In this document: in pieces, positions 1-10,395 of the stretch | Position numbering within the stretch: the stretch's first letter is position 1 | How the letters are laid out: each line of letters begins with the position of its first letter | Assembly (NCBI GenBank): GCA_032358255.1 | Contig: JAULBX010002889.1 | Span: 79,331-143,330 of the forward strand | Source: Heterotrichella gracilis | Lineage: Eukaryota > Sar > Xanthophyceae > Tribonematales > Xanthonemataceae | Reading direction: 5' to 3' | DNA length: 64,000 bases | Position numbers and translations under genes: made by a program | The notes under the pieces: generated by a model | What the model saw: the letters and a program-made list of their open reading frames with translations, nothing else | What the model was told of the DNA's origin: nothing | Databases searched by the model: none

Positions 1-155
1 CCGATCAAAACCTCAGACCCACCTTTTGCACCTATATAGTCTTTCTCAAATAACGGGGATAATCATCATTTCCCGTGCGCGTGCACTTGCTCCACTTAAC
101 CCCCATCTCATGCCTAAGTCCGTTTACCCCATTCCCAGCAGGGGATTTTTTCCAG

Positions 156-1335
156 GCAAATGCTGTAGCCACTGCGGTCAACCTGATGGACCCTGAAGAA
201 GTGAGCCTCACCGCCACCACTTTGAAGGCATACGCGCAGGCGTTCACACAGGCGATGTCCAGTGGAAAATTGACCACAGCGGCACAGGTAGGTTACCTGT
301 GGAAAAAGCTGTGATCCCCCAAACCCTAAGCTTTGGCACAACGGGCATATGCCCTGCCAGGCACAAGTGCTGATGCAAATGGTGTCAGAGTGTTAGACTG
401 AGTGAATGGGAAGTGCTGCTATACCCCCCACGGGAAAAAGCCATTGGAAAGTCCAAATACCCTCTCCACACTGTCTTCACCAAATACCCTGCCGTTTATC
501 CGTTGCATATGCAATGTACTACGCTGAAAGTGTTCCACGCATCCAGAGTTCATCAGCTATTTCACTTAAGGATAGTGATATATAAGTTACTAATACGCAT
601 ATGGGCCATGCACACGTATTATAAAGAAAGTGGTAAGTTGCTTAGCATGGCTTGAACAGGCACGTTGGCTGAAAAAGAGACTCAGCACATGGAAACATGT
701 CTGCTATGGTCATCAAATATTGTGTGACACTGCTCTGGGTGAATGACTGGCATGGTCTTCCTCTCAGGCTCTTTCAGCAGCCATCACTCAAGGCGGGGCA
801 GTGGGCCAGGCCACTATCAACGCGCTGGCCAACTTTGCGCTTGGCAACTTTGCCACGGTGTCTGGGACGGACCAGTGCAAGGAGGCACAGGGCACTGTTG
901 CAGGTAGCGGAGGAATGCGCATTTTTGTCCGCAACCATGCATGCGTTGGTGCAATGGTTGGCACCAGGCCCAAGGCAGTGGTACAGGACGATCTTGCATG
1001 CTATCGCCAGTTACAAACATGTGCAGCATGCCACATCCCACACAATCTGATCGTGTACCAAAACTGAAAGGCCCAAACCTCTCACCAATTTGCCTTTGTG
1101 TAGAACATGTAATACAACATCATGAATTCGGTTGGTTGACCCACCTCTCCTTGTGATCACCCCTTTCCTTCCCCTTTCCCCAGCTGCCCAGGCACTGCCC
1201 ATTGCCCCAATCCAGAGCGGCAATCCCCAAGCCAGCGCAAGCGCCATAGGCACAGCCACAGCAGACACGCTCAAGAAATGCGCTATAATCCAGCAGTTTG
1301 GACAGAGTTCTGCAGCGCCGGCGCCAGCACCATAA
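156..1335 (+). CDS. Ala-rich, silk-like protein, 5' partial
   Basis: Three exons read in one continuous phase: 156-287, 768-903 and 1184-1335, with stop TAA at 1333. The introns are GT-AG and the phases match (0, then 1). The gene is cut by the window start, so the N-terminus is unknown. The visible 139 residues are rich in Ala, Thr, Gln and Ser in short alternating runs such as AQAFTQAMSSGK and INALANFALGNFATV, with two cysteines. I see no catalytic motif. Ala/Gln-rich proteins of this look occur in trebouxiophyte algae and resemble silk-like or wall-associated structural proteins; that comparison is from general knowledge. The function is not known. I am fairly sure this is coding because the phases and composition carry across both introns. 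Confidence 0.6.
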
Positions 1336-1337
1336 CA

Positions 1338-1652
1338 GGCATCGGAGGGGTGACACCGGTGTGGTTGCGTGCAGCGGCGCAAACAGTAGCCACTGCCATT
1401 TCCTGGGGCAATCACTCCAATGCAGCAACATTTGGTTTATTATGCCATGCCATTAGTAATGCGTTTGCAGCTGCCAGTGCAGCTGCCATTGCAAGCTGCG
1501 CCAGGCAGCTAGAGCTGCTGTTACCCTATATTGTGCAAATGAGGAAATTTCTCATGGCATCTTACAGCCATATCACAGTCATCTGGCTCATGTGGTACAG
1601 AAGCACTACTGATATTGGTAATACTGACCAAAGGTGCATGTTATGCAAGTAG
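1338..1652 (+). pseudogene. Ala-rich ORF, possible decayed paralogue segment
   Basis: Just past the stop of the silk-like gene, in another frame, an open stretch encodes more of the same kind of sequence (AAAQTVATAISWGNHSNAAT, then AFAAASAAAIASCARQ). An acceptor-like gtgcag lies at about 1370. It may be a duplicated, frame-shifted copy of an exon of the upstream gene, or an alternative 3' exon. I could not link it to the upstream exons in phase. Confidence 0.3.
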
Positions 1653-2241
1653 ATACACATGCTATTGTCAAAACTGCCTGGTATGTCCATAGGCACTGAA
1701 ATGTTATGCGCATGGATAGTCAAACTATACGCATGGCATGTAATGCACAACCCACTGATATTAAGAAACACACACTGTGTACACATCAGCTGTAATAAAC
1801 TGCAGCAAGTTTATTACAGCCAGAATTCTGATCAAAGTCGACTAATAGGCTAGGCGCTGACAGTGCCAGGCTGCAAAAGGGGCATGCAAGCCTTAGGAGT
1901 GCCGTCATGGTCATTGACAACCTAAATTACTGCAATACCAGGCAGGATGCTAACATGGCCCCAAAGTTGGGATGCAGACACCCCCGTATAAATACTCCAT
2001 GAATTGTTGTAATCCGTGACAGAGAAACTAAACATGGAGAGGGAAATAAATCGCTGGAAACCTGCAATTGCGCTGGCCCTGTTCCAAAAACTGCATTAGT
2101 ATGGAAATGTGCCGCTCTGGGACTGCGACCAGCTGCTCCAGGTTTGTGGACGTCTAAACAAAGCGTGGTGACCAAGGTCCAGACCAAAACAAAAAGCCTC
2201 CAATCAAAGTGGTTCCGCCCAATCAGAGTCACTTGAGCCAA

Positions 2242-2808
2242 TCAAAGCTTCCAATCAAAATTGAAATCAAAGCTTCCAGCCAACGCTTGGCTGACAATGG
2301 CTCGGACCTTCTCTGGGGTCCCCGGGTCTTGCACAGGGGTTATAGGCAGGGGCTCTGGGTCTGGGGGAGCCTGAATGCGGATAGCGGGCAACAGCTTGTG
2401 GACTGGGAGCACTCCTTTGATTTGCAATTCCGGGCCTGGGACCGCGTATTCTGGTATTGCAGTTTCCTGCTCCGGGAACGCATATTCTGGGATTGGCGGC
2501 AGCGCTGGTCGATACCTGGGTGATGCCGGTGGTGGGTTACACTGGGGTGCATTTGCCGGGCTTGGAACGGGGATTGTGGGTGCCGGTTCTGGGATTGGGA
2601 GGACCCGCTCTGGGGCTGGGAGTCCAGGATGAGCTATGATGGGATGTTCTGGGATTGTGGGCAGCGCTGATAATTGCCTCCCCTTCCTACACCTGTGCAT
2701 CTTCCTCCCCTGTTTCCTGCACCACCACATCCCTTGCGTGACAAATCCATCCGGTGGGGGTAAGTCTATCAGTGATAGCCCCTGAACCAGCCCCACCCCT
2801 ACATGCAA
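2242..2808 (-). CDS. Pro-rich ORF with IPE repeats
   Basis: An open frame of 188 codons on the minus strand. The C-terminal two thirds is a loose repeat built on IPE (IPEHP, IPEPAP, IPEYAFPEQE, IPEYAVPGPE) and ends in a more normal segment, VRAIVSQALAGSFDFNFDWKL broken into short helices. The DNA repeat (TTCTGGGATTG on the plus strand) could also be a plain minisatellite. The first 45 codons are low quality, and the true exon may begin after an AG near 2680. I know no family for it. It could be an exon of a larger minus-strand gene or no gene at all. Confidence 0.3.
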   Translation of the reverse strand: MHVGVGLVQGLSLIDLPPPDGFVTQGMWWCRKQGRKMHRCRKGRQLSALPTIPEHPIIAHPGLPAPERVLPIPEPAPTIPVPSPANAPQCNPPPASPRYRPALPPIPEYAFPEQETAIPEYAVPGPELQIKGVLPVHKLLPAIRIQAPPDPEPLPITPVQDPGTPEKVRAIVSQALAGSFDFNFDWKL

Positions 2809-3528
2809 ACCCTAGCAAACCCTAAACCATGACACAAGCCAAGGGGTGCTGGTGGTGGCTGCGCTTTCCCACCCCTGCAGAGCCCCCTCCCCTGCTTTCT
2901 GCACCACCACACCCCTGGCTGGACACCTGATTATGCACTCACTGGTGTGAAGAGCTCACAGCCCCCCCCAGATTTAGGGCTTAGGGTATGGGGTATATAG
3001 GGCACGAACTCACACCCATATGAGCTCCCAGGGGTTTGCTGCACCCCATTCACTTGTCACATATGCTCTCAGCTGCCCATGTCTTGCACACAAAGTGTGG
3101 TGTCTTAGGAGTGTAGGGGTACAGGGTTTAGGGTTTTAGGGTTTTACGCACCTCACCGCCACCGCCCTGCTGATGAACTCTGTCATGGGTGCGGCGTTGG
3201 GCGGAGCAACTGCTGCAGCGGGGGCACAATACTGAGTTAGGAAATCCCTAGGGTTCAGCCACTAGCTTGAGTGACTCAAGCAGAGCCCAAAAGCAGGAAA
3301 ACGCGTTACGGGACAAGAAGAGGTCAAGGCCTTAGGTCTTAGACAGGTGCTGCGCCAAAAGCTGCTCTACCCTAACGTAGGGCCCTGTTGTCTAAGGCTC
3401 TGAGCATCATGCTATTTCTGCAGCTCACTGGCAAAATGACAACCCCGCCAACGGGCCTTAACCTCGTCCATGCGCCCAGGAGGCGAGGTTACCACTGTTT
3501 AGGGTTTCAGATTAGGGTTTAGGCAGTG
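2809..3528. other. Non-coding stretch with telomere-like words
   Basis: No convincing gene. It holds a short TTTTAGGG/TTTAGGG run at 3124-3146 and isolated TTAGGG words near 2970, 3250 and 3500. A short plus-strand frame at about 3150-3237 encodes an Ala-rich peptide ending in a stop, but I cannot connect it to other exons. Confidence 0.5.
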
Positions 3529-4077
3529 TCAAGCTTGACTTAATTTGACCATGGTATGCATACCCGCGCTGTTCGCAATGCTGTCAACGCTGACAGCGAT
3601 GTTAACGGTAACACCTACACCCCGCCGTTGCGTCAAGGGCCTCAGGTGCCGACCCTCCCGCCGCTGGCCCTCGGCGCCAGCATCGGCAAGTTGGCGCACG
3701 AGCTCCGAGTGACCGCACGTCACCAGCACCTCTGCATCCGTTGGCCACGCCCCTAGTGAGTGCACATACGTAGTGGGTCCTCCATACTAGTGGGTGCTTC
3801 ATAAAATTGTGTGCAGGCGTGCGCACGGGCCCGGGGTCATCTGTGCCCTTGCAAGGGGGCCAGCACGGCAGCTCGATGGGTGGGAATTCCAGGCACCACG
3901 CTGGGATGGAACCATAGTCGGCATTGGGTCACGAAAGTGGATTAATATGGAGAAGAAGAGTATCTACTCACCCATGGCTCTACACAGTGTCCGCACGACC
4001 TGCTGCGCGCTGTCCAGCACCCCCGGGATGCCTGTGTGTAGCTGAAACGACTCGCTGGCGACGGGGCTCACTGGCAT
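3529..4077 (-). CDS. Small hypothetical protein, two exons
   Basis: Proposed minus-strand model: exon 1 is 4077-3972 (ATG to a GTGAGT donor, phase 1) and exon 2 is 3752-3529 (after CTAG, ending in TGA). The splice restores frame and gives 109 residues. The first half is convincing (SPVASESFQLHTGIPGVLD, then QQVVRTLCRAMGAWPTDAEV). The second half, after QLADAGAEGQRR, is less so. No motif or family is recognised. The start codon is the first ATG after an in-frame stop. It may be part of a longer gene. Confidence 0.35.
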
Positions 4078-5374
4078 CGCTGAGCCGAAAGCGGGGTTGA
4101 CGAACCAGTTTTACTACATATAAGGATGGGTTGGTGCTGGATACTTGTCATAAACCTGCAGCAACCACACGCTGTTTGGGTTTTTAAAAGGTTGCAATGC
4201 ACATGCATGCATGCAAGCATGTGTAGGGGGTAAGAAACTAACAGGCAAGGAGCTGTAGCAGCGTTTTGTCCTGGAAAATGGGCAAAAACACTTCAACAAA
4301 CTTAAGTAACAACAGCAATGGAGTCGAACGCGAGTTTGTTGAGCAACCACCTACCTTTGCGGGATTGGCGCGGGTTGCCACCATGCAATCCCTGTTTGCA
4401 CGCGCCGAGAAACTGTCCCCCTGACACTCGCTCTACAGGCAAATAGAGCGGCAACGAAACCTCATATCAGATTGTATCAGGTATTTCGGTGTAACAGGCA
4501 GGGCGAGTACTTCATAAACAAGAGTCGGTTCACACTGGTATTGAAGGGCTTCATGGGTAACGCAAGCACAGTCCTAGCTCAAAAGCCACTGTTGCACACA
4601 CAAATCACAGACTTTGACAGTTGACGTTAGCCGGAGTTTTGCAGTTATTTGGGCGCAGGTGCTGAGTGCTATGAAGCGTATGCCGTGTGTCTGGCACAGG
4701 ACTGGGCAAACCTAGCTTAAACCAAATCAGCTCTAGGGCAGGTGCAGGGCGCTGACAGGACCTGCCCAGCAGGTGAAGGGTGTGTTACACCTTACAGGGT
4801 GTGTTATACCTTCTTAATTACTGGGGTACCCCTTGTCTCAGGTGTACCTATGCCACGATGCACACTTAGCTGATTTCCTTGCAAGATAGGTGCAGGAAGA
4901 GGCAGCAATTGGTGGCTTTATTGTTCACACAGCCTATGTATGATCATGATAGGCTATGATACCCCACAAATTGCACCCACCAAAAGTGGCCACTGTCCTG
5001 CGCTCATGCCCAACGCTGACCACTGTGCTTTTAGTGCTTTTGCATGTTTGCAGTCTCGTACCCGCACAGAATGCTTCCAGGATGTTCACAGGAATATTAC
5101 ACTGTAGGAAAGAGTGCATGTGCGGGCCAAGCAAGGCTTCAACCCGCAACAGCCCGTTTGAAGCAAAACTGCGTACGCGTATGTGAATTTCAAATAGTTT
5201 GCAGCCGCAAGACTTAGTGCTAAACAAGCCCAAGATGTATCCCTTTCAAAAGTGCGCATAGTTGTTTCGCATATTTTGCATCTGCAGCTGCTGCGCAGAA
5301 CAACAACTGGGTTGTACAGCTTTCAGCGCACAAACTGGGCGGGCAATTAGCTCTTTCAGCCCTGCCTTGCAACG
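4078..5374. other. Stretch with no recognised gene
   Basis: Short open frames exist on both strands around 4934-5233, but neither has splice sites or a family match that would decide between them. A CATGCATGCATG palindrome lies at 4202-4213. Confidence 0.5.
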
Positions 5375-5740
5375 CATACCACGATGGCAAGGGGGGTGGA
5401 TACAAGCCAGTTGACAGGCAGACTGGGGCCTGAAACACCACAAGCAAGCAGCTAGGCGGGGGATTTTTGCGCAGCCACGTACCACGATATGCGCAGGGGT
5501 CGCACAGCCTCCAGCATACAAACCTAGACACGCAATAAGCTTTTTCAGGTATGCTTTGCGTGTCCAGGTTCTTGCGCTGAAAGCTGAACCGCCCTGCGCC
5601 CCTCGTGTACGTGACTGCCCACTAAAAATCCCCCAGTGCAGCTGCTGCTGGTGTTCTCAATTGAAGCAGAAGCCCCAACCCCCACAGTGCCCGCCACCTG
5701 GCTTGTACCCACCCACCTCGCCACCGTGGTACCCAACCAC
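5375..5740. repeat. Imperfect inverted repeat (foldback)
   Basis: The segment about 5375-5512 reappears in reverse complement at about 5585-5740, with the same order of blocks: taccacgatggc, tacaagcca, cactgggg-like, gaacacca-like, agcagct, ggggattttt, cacgta. The arms are about 140 bp and diverged. An extra copy of an outer block (cagctttcagcgca) lies at 5315. The right arm abuts the stop codon of the minus-strand coiled-coil gene, so its transcript 3' end could form a long hairpin. Confidence 0.55.
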
Positions 5741-5742
5741 AC

Positions 5743-7017
5743 TCAGCTGTCAAGGGAACCCCTCTGGCGGTCAGCCAGCTTCTTGTCTAGCTTCTTGTCT
5801 ATGCTCTCCAGGGTGGCTTGCATTTCTTTAAGGGTGTTGATCCACCCGTCATGCGTCACATCCAGTGCCGCCGTTCTGGCCACATATCCCTCCTGTTTAC
5901 CCGCCACAACCCCCAACCTCCCCGAAATACCCCTTAGCTCCCCCGCAACACTCCCCAGCGTGGTGTCCATCGCCTCGAGCCTGTGACTGGTGTCCCGGGG
6001 GCTCCCAGCACGGACGGCGTCCGCTTGGCTGTAGCTGCTGGCCACCCCAGAACCGGCGGCGAGGGTCTTTGTAGCATTTGACCTGCGACCTCTGTGTGGC
6101 AGTGCCCCAGTGAGATGACGCTCAGATCTGACGGCTGGTGCGCCAGTCCTGCAACAGAGAACCCACCTCAAAGTTGGCCGTGGCACATATGGCAAACCCT
6201 AATTAAACCCTAAACCCTGGGGGCTGGTGCGGCTTTCTTGCAACAGAGAAGCCAACTCAAGGCTTTGGGCCATAGCAAATCCTTAACCCTGAACCAACCT
6301 CACAAGCTGGCCATGGCAAGCAACAGGTGTCCTGCCACTCTGTGGGTGAAGCGGGTTCCGACATCATTCCTGCCAAGTATGGCAAGGGTGAAAAACACCT
6401 TGTCTGTGCACTCCTTTATGCCCCCCAAGCACTTCACCCCGACAAAATACCGAAGCATAGACTGTGCACCCAATTTTTGTTCTTCTGTTCGTGTATCAAA
6501 TAATAAACCCTAAACCCTAAAACCCTAATCCTATAACCCTGAACATAGGCTAGCTGAACCAGTTGCGCGCCTAAACGGGCTGCTACGGGACCTAGTGCCA
6601 CCTCCCCTTCGCTCATGAAAGTGGAAAGTGGCTTGGTAACAATTACCAAAAAACGTTGTAACTGTTACCCAGCAAACAGTGACAAGGGTAACTGCACATG
6701 CCATATGCATGCATATGCCATATACCCTTGGCAACTGGTAACACGACCTAGGTAGCCTTGGTAACAAGTGAAGAGCTTCCTCCAACTCCCTTTCGCTCTG
6801 AGCTAGTTTTCATCCTACCCAAAGCCCACTGTAACTTACAGTGCTAGCAACCGTTACCATACCTGGTGAACCCTTGTGACAACCCGGCCCTCCCAGTTCG
6901 AGCAAGCCGCCCTGCAACGTCATGCGCCACTACAGTCCTGGCAAGCGGGGCAGACGGCCTCCTGGCAGCCGTGAGCGTATAAGTGCACGGCCGAGCCTTG
7001 ATGGTCGCCATGGTCAT
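5743..7017 (-). CDS. Coiled-coil protein with putative plastid transit peptide
   Basis: Two exons: 7017-6884 (ATG to GTTGTC donor, phase 2) and 6148-5743 (after ttgcag, stop at 5743), giving 179 residues. Residues 1-45 are rich in Ala, Arg, Thr and Ser with few acids (MTMATIKARP, then LTAARRPSAPLART), as in a chloroplast transit peptide. The C-terminal 80 residues have heptad-like spacing (LEAMDTTLGSVAGEL, LKEMQATLESIDKKLDKKL) and are probably coiled coil. The middle is basic and Ser/Thr rich. No family is recognised. A second possible coding block on the same strand at about 6300-6460 (RYFVGVKCLGGIKECTDKV) lies inside the intron and could be an alternative exon, but it did not join in frame. 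Confidence 0.58.
6221..6290 (-). repeat. Exon echo (coiled-coil gene, exon 2 acceptor)
   Basis: Diverged direct copy of 6132-6205, which spans the intron end and start of exon 2 (ggctggtgcg, tgcaacagagaa). The two copies are separated by CCCTAA words at 6195-6219. Confidence 0.6.
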
Positions 7018-7807
7018 GGCTACAACAGTTTCGTGCAACTCCCAAAGCACTCGATGGCCCTTCAAACCGGATCGCCAAGGGTTGAAAAGCGGTAATGCAA
7101 ATAGGGTTGTCGCAGTGAGGGAACGTGCACTTGGCCTCGCCCAATAATGTGGCGGGGCGTTGGCTTGCAGTACTTTTGTAAAGAGCCCCTAGAAAATGCA
7201 AAAAACTGTTTACATTAAAAACAAGCAGCATAAAAGGAAAACCCAGCCACTTTTACTTCCAAATACTGCCGTCTGGAAAGACCTGCTACATGACAAATAC
7301 AAAGGAAAATATTTTTTTGAGCGCGCAGCTGGTTTGAAAAAGTGGTACCAACTTGCTACGTGACACTTAAAAAAGAGATGCGACTGAAGGTGCAGCTGGG
7401 TTGGTGAAGTGATAGCAACCAGTGTTTGCCAGCCCACCTGAGCGGGAGCAGCTGCGCAACCAGCACCCCCCATCACACAGCACCCCAACGCCCCCCATGC
7501 CACACCCACCACCACCGCCCCATCACCCTCACATCGTTGGGGAGCACAGGTGACACAGTGGTCAGCACACGATACCCACCACCACCACCGGCCCACCCCC
7601 ATCACGCACCCCCTCACAGCGACCGCCTACCATTGGGCAGCGGGTCACCGCCCCACCCACACTCTCCCTTCCCACAGCCCCAATGTAACACGTGGCAGCA
7701 AGCCTGTAGCCCTCCCCCCCCATACACACCCTCTCCCCTGCACTCCACCATGGATGCATCCCCTCAGAGCGCCGATGTGACAGGTGGCAGCGGGTCAGCC
7801 TCCCCCC

Positions 7808-10263
7808 TCACAGCGCCGATGTGACAGGTGGCAGCGGGTCAGCGCGCGTCTCCTTAAACAGGGTGCTGATGGCCTTGAAGGAGGGGTACTGCAGGGGGGG
7901 GGAAGGGGGGTGGTGGGGGAGGCAAGGGGTTGGGGGGTGGGGCCTTGAGGGAGGGGTACTTCGGACTGACGCGCGCTGACCCGCAGGGGAGGGGTGGTGG
8001 GCACTAATGGGGGAGCCAGAGGGGAGGGATGACCGCCAAACCTCATGGCAAGTCCCACACACGGATTCCAAACAATGCTCCTAACATCAAACCCCAATTG
8101 CCATGGTGACCCCATACTGGGTCCCCATATGATATCATCAGACGGGCAGTACTCCCACGCCCTCCGAAATACCATCTCAAACCCATAGCATTCTGCCGCA
8201 ACACCGGCAAACCCCACCCACCTGCCACTCCATCACATGGAACGAGCCAAACTTTTGCAACCCCCAAAACCTTTTAAAAATAACCCTACTGATTTTACTT
8301 ATAGCCCTACCTGCGTTGACCCCATCATCTGGAATGTCGCCATTTCACTGGTGGCCAAAAAGGCCCCGCTCTGTGCCAGGCGAGTCAGCGCCACCTGGCG
8401 GTCCCCCAGGCGCTGTGAGGACACCCCATCAACGATGATGTGGACCTCATACCCTTGCTCTGCAGGCAGGGGAGTTGGGATGGGGTGGGTTTCAAGGATT
8501 TTTGAGGAGGATTTGGAGGGTTTAATTGGGATTTGCGGGGTTTGGAAGCAAGAGTATGTGCGTGGCAAAACAGGGTACGGGTAACACATGCGGGCCAGTG
8601 GCACATGGCGCTTCCCTCAACCCAGGACACCCCGTCAACGATGATGGGGACCCCTTAATCATTCTCATGCTGATGGGGGGGTGGCAATTTTGCGATTTCG
8701 TGCGTGTGGGGTTTGTGGGTTTACATGCAAGGTGATGGGCTTGGTGGGCGCATGCGGGGAATGGTGTGCACAGGCCAGAAGGGGGATACAGCCTTGAACA
8801 GGCATTGGTGGGAGCAGACAAATGAAATGTGCCCATCAGAATACGTTAATGAGGGGGTTTGCAGGGCTTAACAACGACAGATAGAGTTTTCCTTCGTTTA
8901 CCGTACATGCCAAGTGCACATGGACTTCCACTGAAAGCGGGCAGGGAAAAGGTAAGGGTTTAGGGTTTGCGGCTTAGGGTTTAGGGTTTGGGGGCGCACC
9001 TATGAGATCCAGTGTGGTCTGGAGCACACACACGTGCGTCTCGATACCCACAATCAGAACCTGCGCCACGCACATGCGGCCATGCATCAGTGCCCACACA
9101 TCCTTAAGACAAGCTGTAAGCGCCCACACATATCCTGGAAAAAAAGTGCCTGTTCTCACTATTTTCCTCCTACCTTTTTCACATGTGCAAGCTTCCCTTG
9201 CATGTGGTCTGCCACCTCTGGCACTGCAGGGGGCACACACCAAGCTTTAGGGTTTTGGGGTTCACAGCATTTACCCTAATGGTATTCAGGGCGTGCCACG
9301 AATTCCATGTGCCAGATGGCGAAAGCTCATGACTTCGGATTTAGGATATTAGCAAGTGCTGATGACCAGGGTTACAAACCCCAATAGAGTTATCCAGCAG
9401 GGTGCCTAGGGTTTTGCTCACCCATCATGCTGAACACGGTCTTGGCCACCACCAATGCGCCAGGTGGCATACACTCATGACCAGAAATTGTGCTTCTTGC
9501 ACTAGAATTTCACTCACCCAGCGTGACTACCACAGTGTGCTAGGGTTGAAGTAGGGTTTTGCTCAGGGTTTGCTCACCCATCATGCTGAACACGGTCTTG
9601 GCCACCACGGGTGCGCCAGGTGGCAGGTGCTCACTGAGCTCAGCCACAGTGGGTCCTAGGGCTTTAGGGTACTGCTCCGTCACCACCACAGGGATGTCCA
9701 TCACGTGGGCAACGCGCACCTGCACAAGGGGAGAAGAAAAAATGGAATTCAGGTACAAGAGGAGGCAATGTTTTGTTTTTCAAATGCAAGTACCCAGGAC
9801 TTGAAAGCTTGCAGGCTCACAATTGGCACAAAGGTTTTTTATGCATACGGTCATTGCCAGGCGGCGCGCACAGTGCAAGGGTAAATGCCCGTCTTGCTGC
9901 GCCATTCAGTATCACCATTTACTTGAATAACCAATTCCACTGACTGCAAATTCACACAAGCAGCCCACTGAAGCGTGTGGGATTGGTCCCCACCTTTGCG
10001 GCATACCTAAGGTGATGGGCTTTAAGTTGCGCTCCTGGATGCGGCACGCTGTGCAAGGGTCACCATGTACCCAAATTAAATTGGATTCAAAACACACAAG
10101 GAATTGCAGGGGATCGGTCACAGCCACTCACCATTCGCTTTGCGGTGTCGATCACAGCCGGCATGCCTGCAATGACGGGCCTGAACCGCTCCTGTATGTC
10201 GCACACAAACAGGGCAGTTTCACTGGCAACGAGCTTGCCCAGGCGAGCCATGGCGCCACTCAT
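7808..10263 (-). CDS. Isochorismatase-family hydrolase (ISOC1/2-like)
   Basis: Five exons, all GT-AG and in phase: 10263-10132, 9719-9578, 9113-9000, 8459-8311 and 7888-7808, giving 205 residues, the usual length for the family. The cysteine-hydrolase core is complete: Asp in ALFVCDIQERF (residue about 22), Lys in VTEQYPKALG and Cys in GIETHVCV, the Asp-Lys-Cys triad position. These are followed by VHIIVDGVSS and the typical end YPSFKAISTLF. Animal ISOC1/ISOC2 proteins share this pattern; their natural substrate is unsettled, so I call only the family. Start: ATG at 10263; a second ATG at 10251 is possible. An acceptor-like ttgcag just upstream suggests a 5' UTR intron. Introns 1 and 2 and the 5' flank carry exon echoes. 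A TTTAGGG-rich patch lies at 8950-8990. Confidence 0.93.
9410..9470 (-). repeat. Exon echo (isochorismatase exon 2, 3' end)
   Basis: Near-identical direct copy of 9566-9625 (ctcacccatcatgctgaac onward), which holds the exon 2 donor. The words CTAGGGTTTTGC precede both copies. It ends abruptly at the ggtggca block. Confidence 0.8.
9999..10050 (-). repeat. Exon echo (isochorismatase exon 1)
   Basis: Diverged copy of 10157-10205. Translated on the minus strand it still reads IQERNLKPITLGMPQ beside the genuine IQERFRPVIAGMPAV. It lies inside intron 1. Confidence 0.7.
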
Positions 10264-10334
10264 GTGGACCTGCAAGGAGGCATGGCAACAATTAGGGTCT
10301 ATTTAAGGTACTTTGTGCTTGCCCTAGGGTTTGC

Positions 10335-10395
10335 GCTAGCACCAAGCTTGCACAGACGAGCCAACGGTCACTTATGTGGACCTACGAGGCAGCTT
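10335..10395 (-). repeat. Exon echo (isochorismatase start-codon region)
   Basis: Direct copy of 10227-10285, covering the start codon and the upstream acceptor (cttatgtggacctac beside ctcatgtggacctgc). In the copy the ATG positions are altered. CTAGGGTTTGCG adjoins it. Confidence 0.75.

Noticed and set aside
4934-5233. Opposed ORFs of 76 and 99 codons
   Set aside because: Both strands are open and there is no independent evidence for either.
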